A stretch of 28,458 nt of DNA from a virus, in the IMG/VR virus record IMGVR_UViG_3300042987_003650, positions 1 through 28,458 of that record; one strand, given 5' to 3'. How positions within the stretch are numbered: the stretch's first letter is position 1; each line of letters begins with the position of its first letter. Both the position numbers and the translations under genes were made by a program. Positions 6,857-12,893 of the stretch are shown in pieces. Under the pieces are notes generated by a model, which did not search any database, was not told where the DNA came from, and saw only the letters and a program-made list of their open reading frames with translations.

Positions 6857-7188
6857 AACGTGATATTGTAACAATGTTCCTCATGGAGTCTGTGTTTCAT
6901 GAGGCAGGTCTTGTTCCCATTAAGACAATTCACCACGATTACAATCGAATTCTTGCGAATCTCTCACCCGAAGATGCACGGACCTCGCGGCGAAAGTTTC
7001 GAAAGATGTGGCGGCGCACCGCTAGTCAGCTTATCAAAAAAAAGGTGGCAAGTAGATACATTAAGCAAACTCTCGGCATTGGTTCCGAACGACCCACGCG
7101 GTCTCAGAAGAACACACGTAAGACGATAGTGCTGGGCCACGTACTCGACAAGGTGGTAGTTCCCATGCGAAGTAAGTTGTATAAGTAA
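6853..7188 (+). CDS. basic hypothetical protein, 111 aa
   Basis: It starts in an ATGA overlap with the zincin gene, which places its start at MKRDIVT rather than further upstream. The sequence is strongly basic (RRKFRKMWRRTASQLIKKK; RPTRSQKNTRKT) and helical, which could suit nucleic-acid binding. No family is recognised. It is the last gene of the MoxR operon and is followed by a hairpin terminator. Confidence 0.7.
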   Translation: MKRDIVTMFLMESVFHEAGLVPIKTIHHDYNRILANLSPEDARTSRRKFRKMWRRTASQLIKKKVASRYIKQTLGIGSERPTRSQKNTRKTIVLGHVLDKVVVPMRSKLYK

Positions 7189-7193
7189 AGATT

Positions 7194-7221
7194 TTCCGCC
7201 CCGTGGGTTTGGGCGGAATTT
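7194..7221 (+). terminator. hairpin terminator of the MoxR operon
   Basis: TTCCGCCC (7194-7201) pairs with GGGCGGAA (7211-7218) over a 9-base loop and is followed by a short T-run. It lies 5 bases after the stop of the 6853 gene. Confidence 0.65.
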
Positions 7222-7418
7222 AACGGAGGATCTACTGCGTACCACGCGTTGGCTCCACTATATTATGCGCAGGTGAAATCCCCTAGGATCACGGGGTCAG
7301 TAACCACGAGGCCGGTACGACCTGAAAGATGGGGGTCCGGCCTCACTCTTTGTTTCCATAGAATATTCGAAAAAATAATCAAAGGGTTTACACGTTTCGC
7401 ATGTGTGATTAATCCATG
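7222..7418 (+). other. non-coding spacer with a second strong hairpin
   Basis: No convincing gene is seen here. CTGCG and CGCAG flank a segment at about 7232-7273. Further on, GAGGCCGG (7308-7315) pairs perfectly with CCGGCCTC (7337-7344), followed by ACTCTTTGTTT, a terminator-like end. The spacer might hold a short structured RNA ending at about 7357. The open frame 7249-7449 begins with TTG, lacks a ribosome site and is not accepted. Confidence 0.35.
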
Positions 7419-7447
7419 TGTAAATCTAATAATCAAGGTGATAGGTT
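7419..7447 (+). promoter_or_regulatory. promoter TGTAAA-N17-TAGGTT, leaderless type
   Basis: TGTAAA (7419-7424), 17 bases, TAGGTT (7442-7447), 6 bases, ATG 7454. Confidence 0.65.
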
Positions 7448-7453
7448 GAAAAC

Positions 7454-7786
7454 ATGAACGAAAACACGAAGTATTCATCGTCTGTGGTGCTCGATGAAGA
7501 AAAGAGTCAACTAGATGATTCCTTCGCATCTACTATGTCATCTCTTCCCACAGACAAGATTATCCCTCACCAAGGCCTCGCGATCGAGGTGGCCGACGGG
7601 GAGTGGATCCCCTCCACTCAAGTTCTGTGGCGATCTTGGACAGGACGGCGATCTGTGTGGGGCCTCGAGTGGCACGGGCCCGTGTTCAATGTGGATCGGG
7701 ATGATTCGGTGCCCTATGCGGGGAAGCGAGTGTGCACGTGCACGATTTGTCAGGAACACGTCCACCCCACCGCGAAGCCCAACTGA
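7454..7786 (+). CDS. conserved phage hypothetical protein, 110 aa
   Basis: A low-complexity Ser/Asp-rich N-terminus precedes a conserved block with WRSWTGRRSVWGLEWHGPVF and a C-terminal CTCTICQEHVH. The last part can form a compact zinc knuckle from three Cys plus His. The 'W-TGRR-V-G--HGPV' block is familiar from short tailed-phage proteins of unknown role. The leaderless promoter fixes ATG 7454 as the start. Confidence 0.72.
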   Translation: MNENTKYSSSVVLDEEKSQLDDSFASTMSSLPTDKIIPHQGLAIEVADGEWIPSTQVLWRSWTGRRSVWGLEWHGPVFNVDRDDSVPYAGKRVCTCTICQEHVHPTAKPN

Positions 7787-7787
7787 G

Positions 7788-7816
7788 TGCAAACTCTCCT
7801 TCCGTCATGGTAGGGT
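7788..7816 (+). promoter_or_regulatory. promoter TGCAAA-N17-TAGGGT, leaderless type
   Basis: TGCAAA (7788-7793) begins two bases after the previous TGA. TAGGGT (7811-7816) follows after 17 bases and is 6 bases from ATG 7823. TATAAC at 7816-7821 is nearer the consensus -10, but would give a 22-base spacer. Confidence 0.65.
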
Positions 7817-7822
7817 ATAACC

Positions 7823-8230
7823 ATGAGGAAGATTCGCAAGGTTAACTGGACCCCTGAGGCGAAGATGGAGAAGAAGATCACTCCTCCCCACCCCCTCGTT
7901 CCGGAGCGGCCCCTCGAGGATTACATCAACCATGAATCCCTGAAGGCTGGTATGGAAATCGGCACACTGTGGTTCACCCACTGCCGGCTCTCGGAGGATA
8001 AGCGATGGGTGAACGCAGGTTACATGCCTCACGAGTTTCCTTATATCTCCTATTCCGCCTTCGGTAATCCCATGTTTCCTCCACAAACTCCTGCCATCTA
8101 CATGGGAACGGTACGGGTAGAGGAGGAATCTCGGAACGGCAACCTCACTCGCGTTCTTCGCCACTCCTTCCTCATTGGCGGTCGACGGTACATCACCTAC
8201 GATATCGGAAAATGCTTCTATCCGGCATGA
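7823..8230 (+). CDS. hypothetical protein, 135 aa
   Basis: The N-terminal 35 residues are basic and proline-rich (KMEKKITPPHPLVPERP). A compact region with mixed strands follows (IGTLWFTHCRL, HSFLIGGRRYITYDIG). It has single cysteines only and no recognisable motif. The start lies 6 bases after the -10 box, and the stop overlaps the next ATG as ATGA. Confidence 0.68.
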   Translation: MRKIRKVNWTPEAKMEKKITPPHPLVPERPLEDYINHESLKAGMEIGTLWFTHCRLSEDKRWVNAGYMPHEFPYISYSAFGNPMFPPQTPAIYMGTVRVEEESRNGNLTRVLRHSFLIGGRRYITYDIGKCFYPA

Positions 8231-8487
8231 GACAATTCAATAAATGGCTTCGTGGCGTCTTCGGAGGCTTGAAGCGGTGGCACAAACCTGCTGCGAGGAG
8301 ATGGCCTGTGTACGAGGGCGGCGAACTGGTGGAGTACAACGGGAGGATGTACGTGATCCTTCAGCCTTCTCTTCGAGTTGCCGGACGACCAGGTGCCGGC
8401 CTCGGCGGCCCCGCCTGCTATTTGGCACTCAATTCCTTCGGCGTGATGGAATCTATCAACAACTGGGAAACTCGGAGGCTTCAGTGA
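8227..8487 (+). CDS. small basic hypothetical protein, 86 aa
   Basis: The start is placed at ATG 8227, which overlaps the previous stop (ATGA), rather than at the in-frame ATG 8212. A basic, Trp-rich N-terminus (KWLRGVFGGLKRWHK) precedes YEGGELVEYNGRMYVILQPS, a GELV-type strand pair like that of the SH3-like group. Its stop overlaps the next start as GTGA. Function unknown. Confidence 0.65.
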   Translation: MRQFNKWLRGVFGGLKRWHKPAARRWPVYEGGELVEYNGRMYVILQPSLRVAGRPGAGLGGPACYLALNSFGVMESINNWETRRLQ

Positions 8488-8828
8488 TCGCAGAGATAAC
8501 GTTCGTGGCTTCCCTCGCAACTGCGGCAGGTGCCTACGCTCTGCACCGAAGGGGATCAACGTCTCAATCTCCTCTACCGGAAATTTCACCTGAAATTGAG
8601 GTGCAAGTTTTGGCGGAACGCAAGGTGGGTGAGGTGCTCATGTACCCCTTCGGACCTCACGTGTGTTTCCACGATTGCTATGCGGTGATCGTCCTGGGTG
8701 ATGTGGGCGGGGGATTCTACCGTGTTCGCACTTTCCACGAGAATCCCAAGGAACTCGTTCTCCACACATCACAACTCTACACGAAATCGGAAATAGAGAG
8801 CAGATCACGATTAGTTATCGGCATATGA
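8484..8828 (+). CDS. membrane-anchored SH3-like candidate, 114 aa
   Basis: GTG 8484 overlaps the upstream stop (GTGA). Residues about 4-20 are hydrophobic and could anchor the protein. After a Ser/Pro linker comes KVGEVLMYPFG, AVIVLGDVGGGFYRV and a closing HTSQLY, the recurring small-barrel pattern. The barrel would then be held at the membrane. Its stop overlaps the next ATG. Confidence 0.65.
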   Translation: MIAEITFVASLATAAGAYALHRRGSTSQSPLPEISPEIEVQVLAERKVGEVLMYPFGPHVCFHDCYAVIVLGDVGGGFYRVRTFHENPKELVLHTSQLYTKSEIESRSRLVIGI

Positions 8829-8947
8829 TAGCTGAAATCCTACAATCTTTCCTCTTTGCGACCGCGGCGTACAGCCTCTTGGCTCTTCCTGCAGTATTTC
8901 TAATTAAGGAGTCTCACATCTCAACGATAGGTAAGAAACGAAAATAA
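8825..8947 (+). CDS. 40-residue membrane peptide
   Basis: It starts at ATGA 8825-8828 and ends TAA 8945-8947. The first 28 residues are hydrophobic (SFLFATAAYSLLALPAVFLI), and the tail is basic (GKKRK), as expected for a single-pass peptide with its C-terminus inside. It is the last gene of the 7823 operon. The coupling overlap is the main evidence. Confidence 0.55.
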   Translation: MIAEILQSFLFATAAYSLLALPAVFLIKESHISTIGKKRK

Positions 8948-8949
8948 CC

Positions 8950-9192
8950 TTGATAGATACGCGCCAGAATAGTTCACTGGCTAGTGCTGTCGGGCGCAAA
9001 TGAAGGGGATGAACACCCACCGAATCCTGATCCCCGGGAAAAACAGGGGAGGCAACCCTGCATGCCACACAACCGTGCAACTCGGTGCGCAGGGAAGTGT
9101 TCCACCACGCTGATAAGATAAGTCAAAAGGGCTTGCAGGTGGATAAGCTGCACTCCGCGGGAATGGCCTCCGCTGGGTGCAGTGATCTTTTT
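8950..9192 (+). ncRNA. candidate structured RNA of unknown class
   Basis: No gene fits this stretch, yet it folds as a chain of helices on the + strand. GCGCC 8961 pairs with GGCGC 8993, with CACT/AGTG inside. GGGGAT 9005 pairs with ATCCCC 9030. CCCTGC 9056 pairs with GCAGGG 9089, with CCG/CGG inside. CCACC 9102 pairs with GGTGG 9138, enclosing AAGTC/GGCTT. CTGCAC 9148 pairs with GTGCAG 9177. The last helix is a terminator with a T-run. It does not match tmRNA, RNase P, a group I intron or the cobalamin riboswitch as far as I can judge by eye. No clear promoter is seen, so it may also be a 3' end of the upstream operon. Confidence 0.5.
9148..9192 (+). terminator. intrinsic terminator ending the structured segment
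   Basis: CTGCAC (9148-9153) with GTGCAG (9177-9182), inner GCGG/CCGC, then TGATC and TTTTT (9188-9192). This is the most canonical intrinsic terminator in the window. Confidence 0.7.
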
Positions 9193-9204
9193 AAAGTCGA
9201 GACG

Positions 9205-9234
9205 TGTAAAGGTTCGTGCTAAGTGTAGTATATT
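9205..9234 (+). promoter_or_regulatory. promoter TGTAAA-N18-TATATT with leader
   Basis: TGTAAA (9205-9210), 18 bases, TATATT (9229-9234), about 45 bases of leader, AAGGAG (9275-9280) and ATG 9287. Confidence 0.6.
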
Positions 9235-9286
9235 AAAGAAGTTCCACACATGTGGATCCTATCAAACAACCCGCAAGGAGTTATTC

Positions 9287-10045
9287 ATGAACATCAAGAA
9301 CATCATCATCGCAACCGCACTCGCAACCACCACCTTCGCCCACGCAGACGTGTATGTGCACGGCAAGGGAACCAACACATACCAGCGCGGTCTCACGCAG
9401 GATTATGGATATTGGGGTGGTTATGCCACAACTAACGTTTCAGGTGCAAAGTATGCTTGGAACTGGGATGGTGATAGCGAAGTAATTACAAACAACACTG
9501 TTGTTTCTGCGTACAACTCTGCACTTCCTGCTTCATCTGTTGTAAGGTGTCATAGCGCAGGTTGCCTCATCACTGCTCGAGCAATTTACCTTTACGGTTC
9601 AGGTAAGTTTGCAAGAGTTGTAGCAGGTGCTTCTGCAGAGGGCGGCAGTGAGCTCGCATCCATTGGTTCACTAGGCGGTGCGATTGGCGGTCTCAACAAT
9701 TCTCTCCGACCGAATGTTGCTCGTTCTTTTACGCACAACTCACCTGTTCTAACATATCACGGAGGTGGATCAAATTCATCCGCAGTTCCAACGTGGGGCC
9801 TGCTTCTCAGTCCAGTAACATCCGCAACCCTTCCCGGTGAAGATGATGGTGCTGTGGCATACCACTCCACCCTCGGTAAGGCAACCACTGGAACCTGGTG
9901 CGATACTGATTCTGTCTGGTACAATCCTGCAACATACGGTTGTACAGCATGGAACAAGGGCACGCAGTACAGTGGCCACGTTGTTAGGGAAGTTCAATAT
10001 TGGGGACACTCGCCCTCTGCAGCTTTTGCTGCTCGTGGATGGTAA
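9287..10045 (+). CDS. secreted alpha/beta hydrolase-like protein, 252 aa
   Basis: A clean Sec signal peptide (MNIKN + hydrophobic core + AHA at residues 18-20) precedes a mature domain beginning DVYVHGKG. CHSAG (residues 88-92) is a lipase-type G-x-S-x-G variant in which Cys replaces the first Gly; Ser90 would be the nucleophile. The acid could be Asp186/187 (GEDDG), and the base His231 (SGHVV) or His241 (WGHSP). Cys205 and Cys219 may pair. An exported lipase or esterase could act on host envelope lipids, but the substrate is unknown. ATG 9287 is chosen for AAGGAG 6 bases upstream. Confidence 0.7.
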   Translation: MNIKNIIIATALATTTFAHADVYVHGKGTNTYQRGLTQDYGYWGGYATTNVSGAKYAWNWDGDSEVITNNTVVSAYNSALPASSVVRCHSAGCLITARAIYLYGSGKFARVVAGASAEGGSELASIGSLGGAIGGLNNSLRPNVARSFTHNSPVLTYHGGGSNSSAVPTWGLLLSPVTSATLPGEDDGAVAYHSTLGKATTGTWCDTDSVWYNPATYGCTAWNKGTQYSGHVVREVQYWGHSPSAAFAARGW

Positions 10046-10048
10046 GAC

Positions 10049-10141
10049 ATGGTAACATTCAATCTCTTCATGCTGGGAATCGCCAACATCTTCGCATCGA
10101 TCTTGATAGGAGCGATATTTAATCCCCGTGAAGCTGGTTGA
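10049..10141 (+). CDS. 30-residue membrane peptide
   Basis: ATG 10049 lies 3 bases after the hydrolase stop. The peptide is hydrophobic from residue 3 to 24 (LFMLGIANIFASILIGAIF) with a short polar end. The next gene starts inside it at GTG 10128. It is one of several micro-membrane proteins here; homology is unknown. Confidence 0.45.
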   Translation: MVTFNLFMLGIANIFASILIGAIFNPREAG

Positions 10142-10322
10142 AGGGGTAGATTACGAATGGGATGAGGAGGGGAATCTGGTGTTCTCCTCCTCATTTCTTT
10201 TGACCCGAGGAAAATGTTGTAAAAGCGGGTGTAGAAACTGCCCCTACAGTTTTCGAGGATATAATTACCCGCATGGCGAAGTTAACGGAAGAAGAGATCC
10301 AAGCGATCCGCGAGGCGAATGA
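10128..10322 (+). CDS. small Cys-rich protein resembling DUF5522, 64 aa
   Basis: GTG 10128 opens MKLVEGVDYEWDEEGNLVF, then LTRGKCCKSGCRNCPYSF. The CC-x3-C-x2-CPY cluster preceded by an 'Arg-Gly' is the hallmark I associate with the DUF5522 family, a small probable metal-binding protein of unknown role. It overlaps the next gene by 50 bases because its frame stays open until 10322. The last 15 residues may therefore be a run-on. Confidence 0.65.
   Translation: MKLVEGVDYEWDEEGNLVFSSSFLLTRGKCCKSGCRNCPYSFRGYNYPHGEVNGRRDPSDPRGE
10260..10265 (+). promoter_or_regulatory. -10 box TATAAT, leaderless spacing
   Basis: A perfect TATAAT lies 7 bases before ATG 10273, inside the preceding gene. No TGYAAW box is found at 17 bases upstream, so only the -10 part fits the common promoter. 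Confidence 0.45.
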
Positions 10323-10734
10323 TGCCCACTACATCTCGATCCCCGGCGCACGGAATTGTGCCACACACAGGTTGAGAGTCGATACCTTGCGTAGTATGGT
10401 TCAACAGGAGATCACTGACAACTACACACACATGCTAGGTCCTATTCAGTTTGCTGAAGACTCCCTGTGGGGATTCATCCGCGAGGAGGTTGCTCTCCAG
10501 AAAGAACAGGGTCTGAAGAACCTGCACTCGAAGCACGAGCAAACAGTGGATTCGAAGCGCGTTCTGGAGATGATGGCTAAGAGCAGGGGTGTGATGCAAT
10601 CGATCAAGAAGATCGATAACTCACATGAGCTCCTCGCGCTTCTCCAGGCGATTATTGATGCCTCAGGAGTTGCCGATAAAGGTACCGTGCTGAAGGCACT
10701 CACGAAGTTGCAGGGCCACGAGAAGAAGGGTTAA
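10273..10734 (+). CDS. helical hypothetical protein, 153 aa
   Basis: The N-terminus (MAKLTEEEIQAIREAN) and most of the sequence are predicted to be helical and charged, with LLALLQAIIDAS near the end. No cysteines pair and no motif is recognised. It sits two bases before the next gene, which has its own ribosome site, so the two are probably co-transcribed. Function unknown. Confidence 0.68.
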   Translation: MAKLTEEEIQAIREANDAHYISIPGARNCATHRLRVDTLRSMVQQEITDNYTHMLGPIQFAEDSLWGFIREEVALQKEQGLKNLHSKHEQTVDSKRVLEMMAKSRGVMQSIKKIDNSHELLALLQAIIDASGVADKGTVLKALTKLQGHEKKG

Positions 10735-10736
10735 TC

Positions 10737-11210
10737 ATGAAGATCACAGAAGCGCAGTTACGAGAGATTATCCGAGAGGAAGTTATCAGGGAGCAACGCG
10801 AGTCAATTCGCCAAGAGATGCTCCGCGAAGGTTTGTTAGATGCGATCAAATCTGCTGTGGGTTCCGGCGATGATTCCGGTAGCAATGTGAAGGCTTCGGC
10901 AGGGTTCACAGCTATCGCGAAATTGTTCTCTGTGCTTGCAGAACGCATATCATCGGATGTTAACAAGATCCAAACTGCACTTCCTGCCTCTAAAGAGCCC
11001 ACAGATGCAGTTGGAATTGCCCACGCTATTATCAACGGATTTATCTCGGGTGGCCTCGGATCCCTCGGGCAGATGAACAAAGATCTTGGACTGATCGCAA
11101 AGGCTTTCGAGGGAGCCGCAAAAACGGTGGATTCAGACCCCGAGGGAACGAAGAAGAAGCTCTGGAGTACTATCCAGAACAATCTCGGCAAGGCAACTTC
11201 TTCCGGCTGA
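10737..11210 (+). CDS. protein with N-terminal MKI-LR-IIRE helix, 157 aa
   Basis: It begins MKITEAQLREIIREEVIREQ, an amphipathic charged helix that is also the start of the proteins at 20352 and 20515. After a Gly/Ser-rich linker (VGSGDDSGSN) comes a different, alanine-rich body with AHAIINGFISGGLGSLG. The shared head with unrelated bodies suggests a targeting or packaging tag, by analogy with T4 capsid-targeting sequences. AAGGG lies 8 bases before ATG 10737. Confidence 0.7.
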   Translation: MKITEAQLREIIREEVIREQRESIRQEMLREGLLDAIKSAVGSGDDSGSNVKASAGFTAIAKLFSVLAERISSDVNKIQTALPASKEPTDAVGIAHAIINGFISGGLGSLGQMNKDLGLIAKAFEGAAKTVDSDPEGTKKKLWSTIQNNLGKATSSG

Positions 11211-11211
11211 G

Positions 11212-11240
11212 TGCAAATTGATCTCTCGCCGGTGTAGAAT
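11212..11240 (+). promoter_or_regulatory. promoter TGCAAA-N17-TAGAAT with short leader
   Basis: TGCAAA (11212-11217) starts two bases after the previous TGA. TAGAAT (11235-11240) follows after 17 bases. The leader is about 20 bases and contains CGGAG before ATG 11268. Confidence 0.65.
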
Positions 11241-11267
11241 GGAACCTACAAAGCAACGGAGCGAGAG

Positions 11268-11438
11268 ATGAGTTTTGATGATGTAATGATGGTATGCATG
11301 CTCGGCCTCGGCCTCGCTGTTTTCTACGCGGGGCTATACAAGTTCGGAGCATTCTACCACACTCACCAGATCGAAAAGTCGAAGGAAGTCTTCAAGGAAG
11401 GACTTCACAAGCCGCACTTCTTCGGAGATGGTCAATGA
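11268..11438 (+). CDS. small single-pass membrane protein, 56 aa
   Basis: Residues about 5-25 form a hydrophobic helix (VMMVCMLGLGLAVFYAGLY), followed by a polar tail rich in Lys and His (EKSKEVFKEGLHKPHFF). The start has CGGAG 8 bases upstream. The stop overlaps the next ATG (ATGA at 11435-11438). Function unknown; membrane anchoring is the only inference. Confidence 0.58.
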   Translation: MSFDDVMMVCMLGLGLAVFYAGLYKFGAFYHTHQIEKSKEVFKEGLHKPHFFGDGQ

Positions 11439-11578
11439 GTTCTGTATTTCGTCAACGCGCCATGCTCGCCGTGTTAGGCCTCGGTTTTCTCGGATTGGGA
11501 TCCAGCGATCCTGAAAAGCGAGAACTGGCGATCCAGATGGTATCGTTCTTCGCTGTTACGTTACATGTGATTCCGTGA
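11435..11578 (+). CDS. small hydrophobic protein, 47 aa
   Basis: It starts in the ATGA overlap with the 11268 gene. There are two short hydrophobic runs (about residues 9-21 and 34-46) separated by SSDPEKRELAIQ. It could be a hairpin membrane protein. Two bases after its stop comes the promoter for tRNA-Tyr. The overlap supports the start; function is unknown. Confidence 0.5.
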   Translation: MSSVFRQRAMLAVLGLGFLGLGSSDPEKRELAIQMVSFFAVTLHVIP

Positions 11579-11580
11579 GG

Positions 11581-11609
11581 TGTAAAATCTCTTAAACGTA
11601 ACGTATATT
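11581..11609 (+). promoter_or_regulatory. promoter TGTAAA-N17-TATATT for tRNAs
   Basis: TGTAAA (11581-11586), 17 bases, TATATT (11604-11609). The tRNA-Tyr begins 12 bases later at 11621, so the primary transcript has only a few extra 5' bases. Confidence 0.65.
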
Positions 11610-11620
11610 GTTTCTCACAT

Positions 11621-11702
11621 GGAGGGTTACCCAAGTAGACAAAGGGAGAAGACTGTAAATCTTCCGGCTCCGCCTTCGTAGGTGCAAATCCTTCACCCTC
11701 CA
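11621..11702 (+). tRNA. tRNA-Tyr (anticodon GTA)
   Basis: Acceptor GGAGGGT pairs with ACCCTCC, discriminator A. The D-arm is CCC...GGG, the anticodon stem GAAGA/TCTTC has loop CTGTAAA, and the long variable arm (GGC-tcc-GCC) makes it class II. The T-loop reads TGCAAAT instead of TTCAAAT, and the T-stem has one T-T mismatch. CCA is not encoded. Confidence 0.85.
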
Positions 11703-11712
11703 CTCAATTTCA

Positions 11713-11797
11713 GGAACGTTGGCCGAGTGGCTAATGGCAGCTGTTTACTAAACAGCCGTGGATAAAACCACCGCAGGTTCGAATCCTGCACGTTCCG
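11713..11797 (+). tRNA. tRNA-Ser (anticodon ACT)
   Basis: Acceptor GGAACGT pairs with ACGTTCC, with discriminator G as expected for Ser. The D-arm is GCC...GGC. The anticodon stem GCTGT/ACAGC has loop TTACTAA, so the anticodon is ACT, reading AGT. The long variable arm (GTGG...CCAC) and normal TTCGAAT T-loop fit class II serine tRNA. A34 is unusual, since bacteria normally use GCT. Confidence 0.88.
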
Positions 11798-11813
11798 CGA
11801 AAGAAAGATATCA

Positions 11814-12029
11814 ATGCTGATAGGAATCCTCTTCTACACAACGTACATGCTCGTGGCCGCCTGCACCGCATGGGTATCTCAGACGGTTTTTGGAGCACAC
11901 ATATCTGCACATCCAAAAACACGAGATCTTGGGTTAGAATGGATCTCATGGCCGCTCGGCGTTCTCTCTGGTATTACGTGGCCTATCACTATTCCCGTTG
12001 CAATCATCATCGCAGGAGTTATGAAGTGA
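11814..12029 (+). CDS. two-pass small membrane protein, 71 aa
   Basis: Hydrophobic helices lie at about residues 2-24 and 46-68, with a polar loop (SAHPKTRDLGLEW) between. It follows tRNA-Ser by 16 bases and is probably on the same transcript. Its stop overlaps the next GTG as GTGA. The size and topology would also suit a holin or accessory lysis protein, but there is no direct evidence. Confidence 0.62.
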   Translation: MLIGILFYTTYMLVAACTAWVSQTVFGAHISAHPKTRDLGLEWISWPLGVLSGITWPITIPVAIIIAGVMK

Positions 12030-12280
12030 AAGAATCTAGAGTTCCAAAGGAATCGATCATGAAAGAAGATCGAGAAGAAGCTGCTCGTTTTTATTTTCAT
12101 TCCCTCACGGGACTGCAAAATGACTGGGTCGAAAAGGGTGTCTGTGAAGAGAGCATGGATCCTGATACAGTTGCCCTGGCAGGAATCATCTCAAAGGTTA
12201 GGAGACATGCTTATCGCGAGGGATTTCTTGCAGGTACTGCTGCTCTCGTGAAAACAACTGAGAAGCTTAAAAAGAGATAG
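12026..12280 (+). CDS. helical hypothetical protein, 84 aa
   Basis: GTG 12026 overlaps the upstream stop and has AGGAG 7 bases before it. ATG 12059 with AAAGGA is a possible alternative start. The sequence is charged and helical: REEAARFYFHSLTGLQND, then ISKVRRHAYREGFLAGTAAL. The Tyr-Arg-Glu-Gly-Phe block is seen in short phage proteins of unknown function. No cysteine cluster is present. Confidence 0.62.
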   Translation: MKESRVPKESIMKEDREEAARFYFHSLTGLQNDWVEKGVCEESMDPDTVALAGIISKVRRHAYREGFLAGTAALVKTTEKLKKR

Positions 12281-12284
12281 ATCA

Positions 12285-12557
12285 ATGAGCAAACCATTGG
12301 ATCATTGGGCCTGGGTACGAACGAGCAAAGGGAAGAGTCTACACTGTGTCCCAGACGTTCTCAGCGAGACAGGGTCGTGGACTGATTCATTCGTCGAAGA
12401 TCCCGGGATGGAAGCTGTCGCGGTATGTGGTCGTTCAACCAGATTCTACGCTCCCGGCATCTTCACACGGATGTATGCACCGCGGTGCGCTTCATGCTGC
12501 GACGCTCTCGGTCTGCAACATGGATACGGGACTCCGCGAAATGAGAAGCATGTATAA
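12285..12557 (+). CDS. Cys-rich phage hypothetical protein, 90 aa
   Basis: The body holds HWAWVRTSKGKSLHC and later RCASCCDALGLQHGYGTPRNE. The C-x2-CC-x3-G block followed by GYGTP-N is a pattern I recall from small conserved phage proteins, probably metal-binding. It lies 4 bases after the previous stop. A weak TGAAAA/AGAGAT pair upstream may be a promoter, but it is not convincing. Confidence 0.68.
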   Translation: MSKPLDHWAWVRTSKGKSLHCVPDVLSETGSWTDSFVEDPGMEAVAVCGRSTRFYAPGIFTRMYAPRCASCCDALGLQHGYGTPRNEKHV

Positions 12558-12575
12558 TTATGGGAGAGGTGCACG

Positions 12576-12815
12576 ATGAAGATGGAAGAAGCTCCTGCAA
12601 GACTAGTTGAATCTGTTGCAGAAGGTATGTGGTGTCTCATTAGAGACGTCTGGGAGCATGACTGGGCCTGGTGTATTAAGAATGATCCCACCACTGCCGA
12701 TGAACTACGGCATCGGGCTCGCTGTGCCATTGTCCGTGGCGCAATCTCATCAGCAGGAGATCCACCTGCGAGACTTGATCTTGCTTTTAAGAAAGCATTC
12801 GTGGAGGGAAAATAA
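12576..12815 (+). CDS. helical hypothetical protein, 79 aa
   Basis: ATG 12576 follows GGGAGAGG by about 6 bases, and TATAAT sits at 12553-12558. The protein is helical and charged (ARLVESVAEGMWCLIRDVWEHDWAW; ADELRHRARCAIVRGAI). No known motif is seen. Its last base is the first base of the next ATG (TAATG), so the following micro-protein is coupled to it. Confidence 0.65.
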   Translation: MKMEEAPARLVESVAEGMWCLIRDVWEHDWAWCIKNDPTTADELRHRARCAIVRGAISSAGDPPARLDLAFKKAFVEGK

Positions 12816-12892
12816 TGGATAGATCTACTCTTTCTCTGTGGATTGTTGCAGGAATTGCTCTTTTAGTTCGGTATGTCCACCACAAACGTTGA
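12815..12892 (+). CDS. 25-residue single-pass membrane peptide
   Basis: It starts in a TAATG overlap at 12815 and ends TGA 12892. The peptide is LSLWIVAGIALLVRY in the middle with a basic tail (HHKR), a classic single-pass peptide. Two bases later the next promoter begins. Coupling and composition support it; function is unknown. Confidence 0.45.
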   Translation: MDRSTLSLWIVAGIALLVRYVHHKR

Positions 12893-12893
12893 G

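Noticed and set aside
7249-7449. 66-codon frame starting with TTG
   Set aside because: It lies over two strong hairpins and the next gene's promoter, has no ribosome site and no protein-like pattern.
7811-7821. TATAAC at 7816 as the -10 box
   Set aside because: It would give a 22-base spacer. TAGGGT at 7811 gives the standard 17-base spacer and 6 bases to the ATG.
8950-9192. Group I intron, tmRNA, RNase P RNA or cobalamin riboswitch
   Set aside because: The conserved core sequences are absent or in the wrong order; one GTTCACTGGCTAG and GATAAGATAAGTC resemblance to group I R/S elements lacks the P and Q partners.
8974-9249. 91-codon minus-strand frame over the structured segment
   Set aside because: No start signal is visible; the strong helices and terminator read correctly only on the + strand.
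11688-11694. TGCAAA in the tRNA-Tyr T-arm as a promoter box
   Set aside because: It is part of the tRNA T-loop region, with no -10 box 17 bases later.
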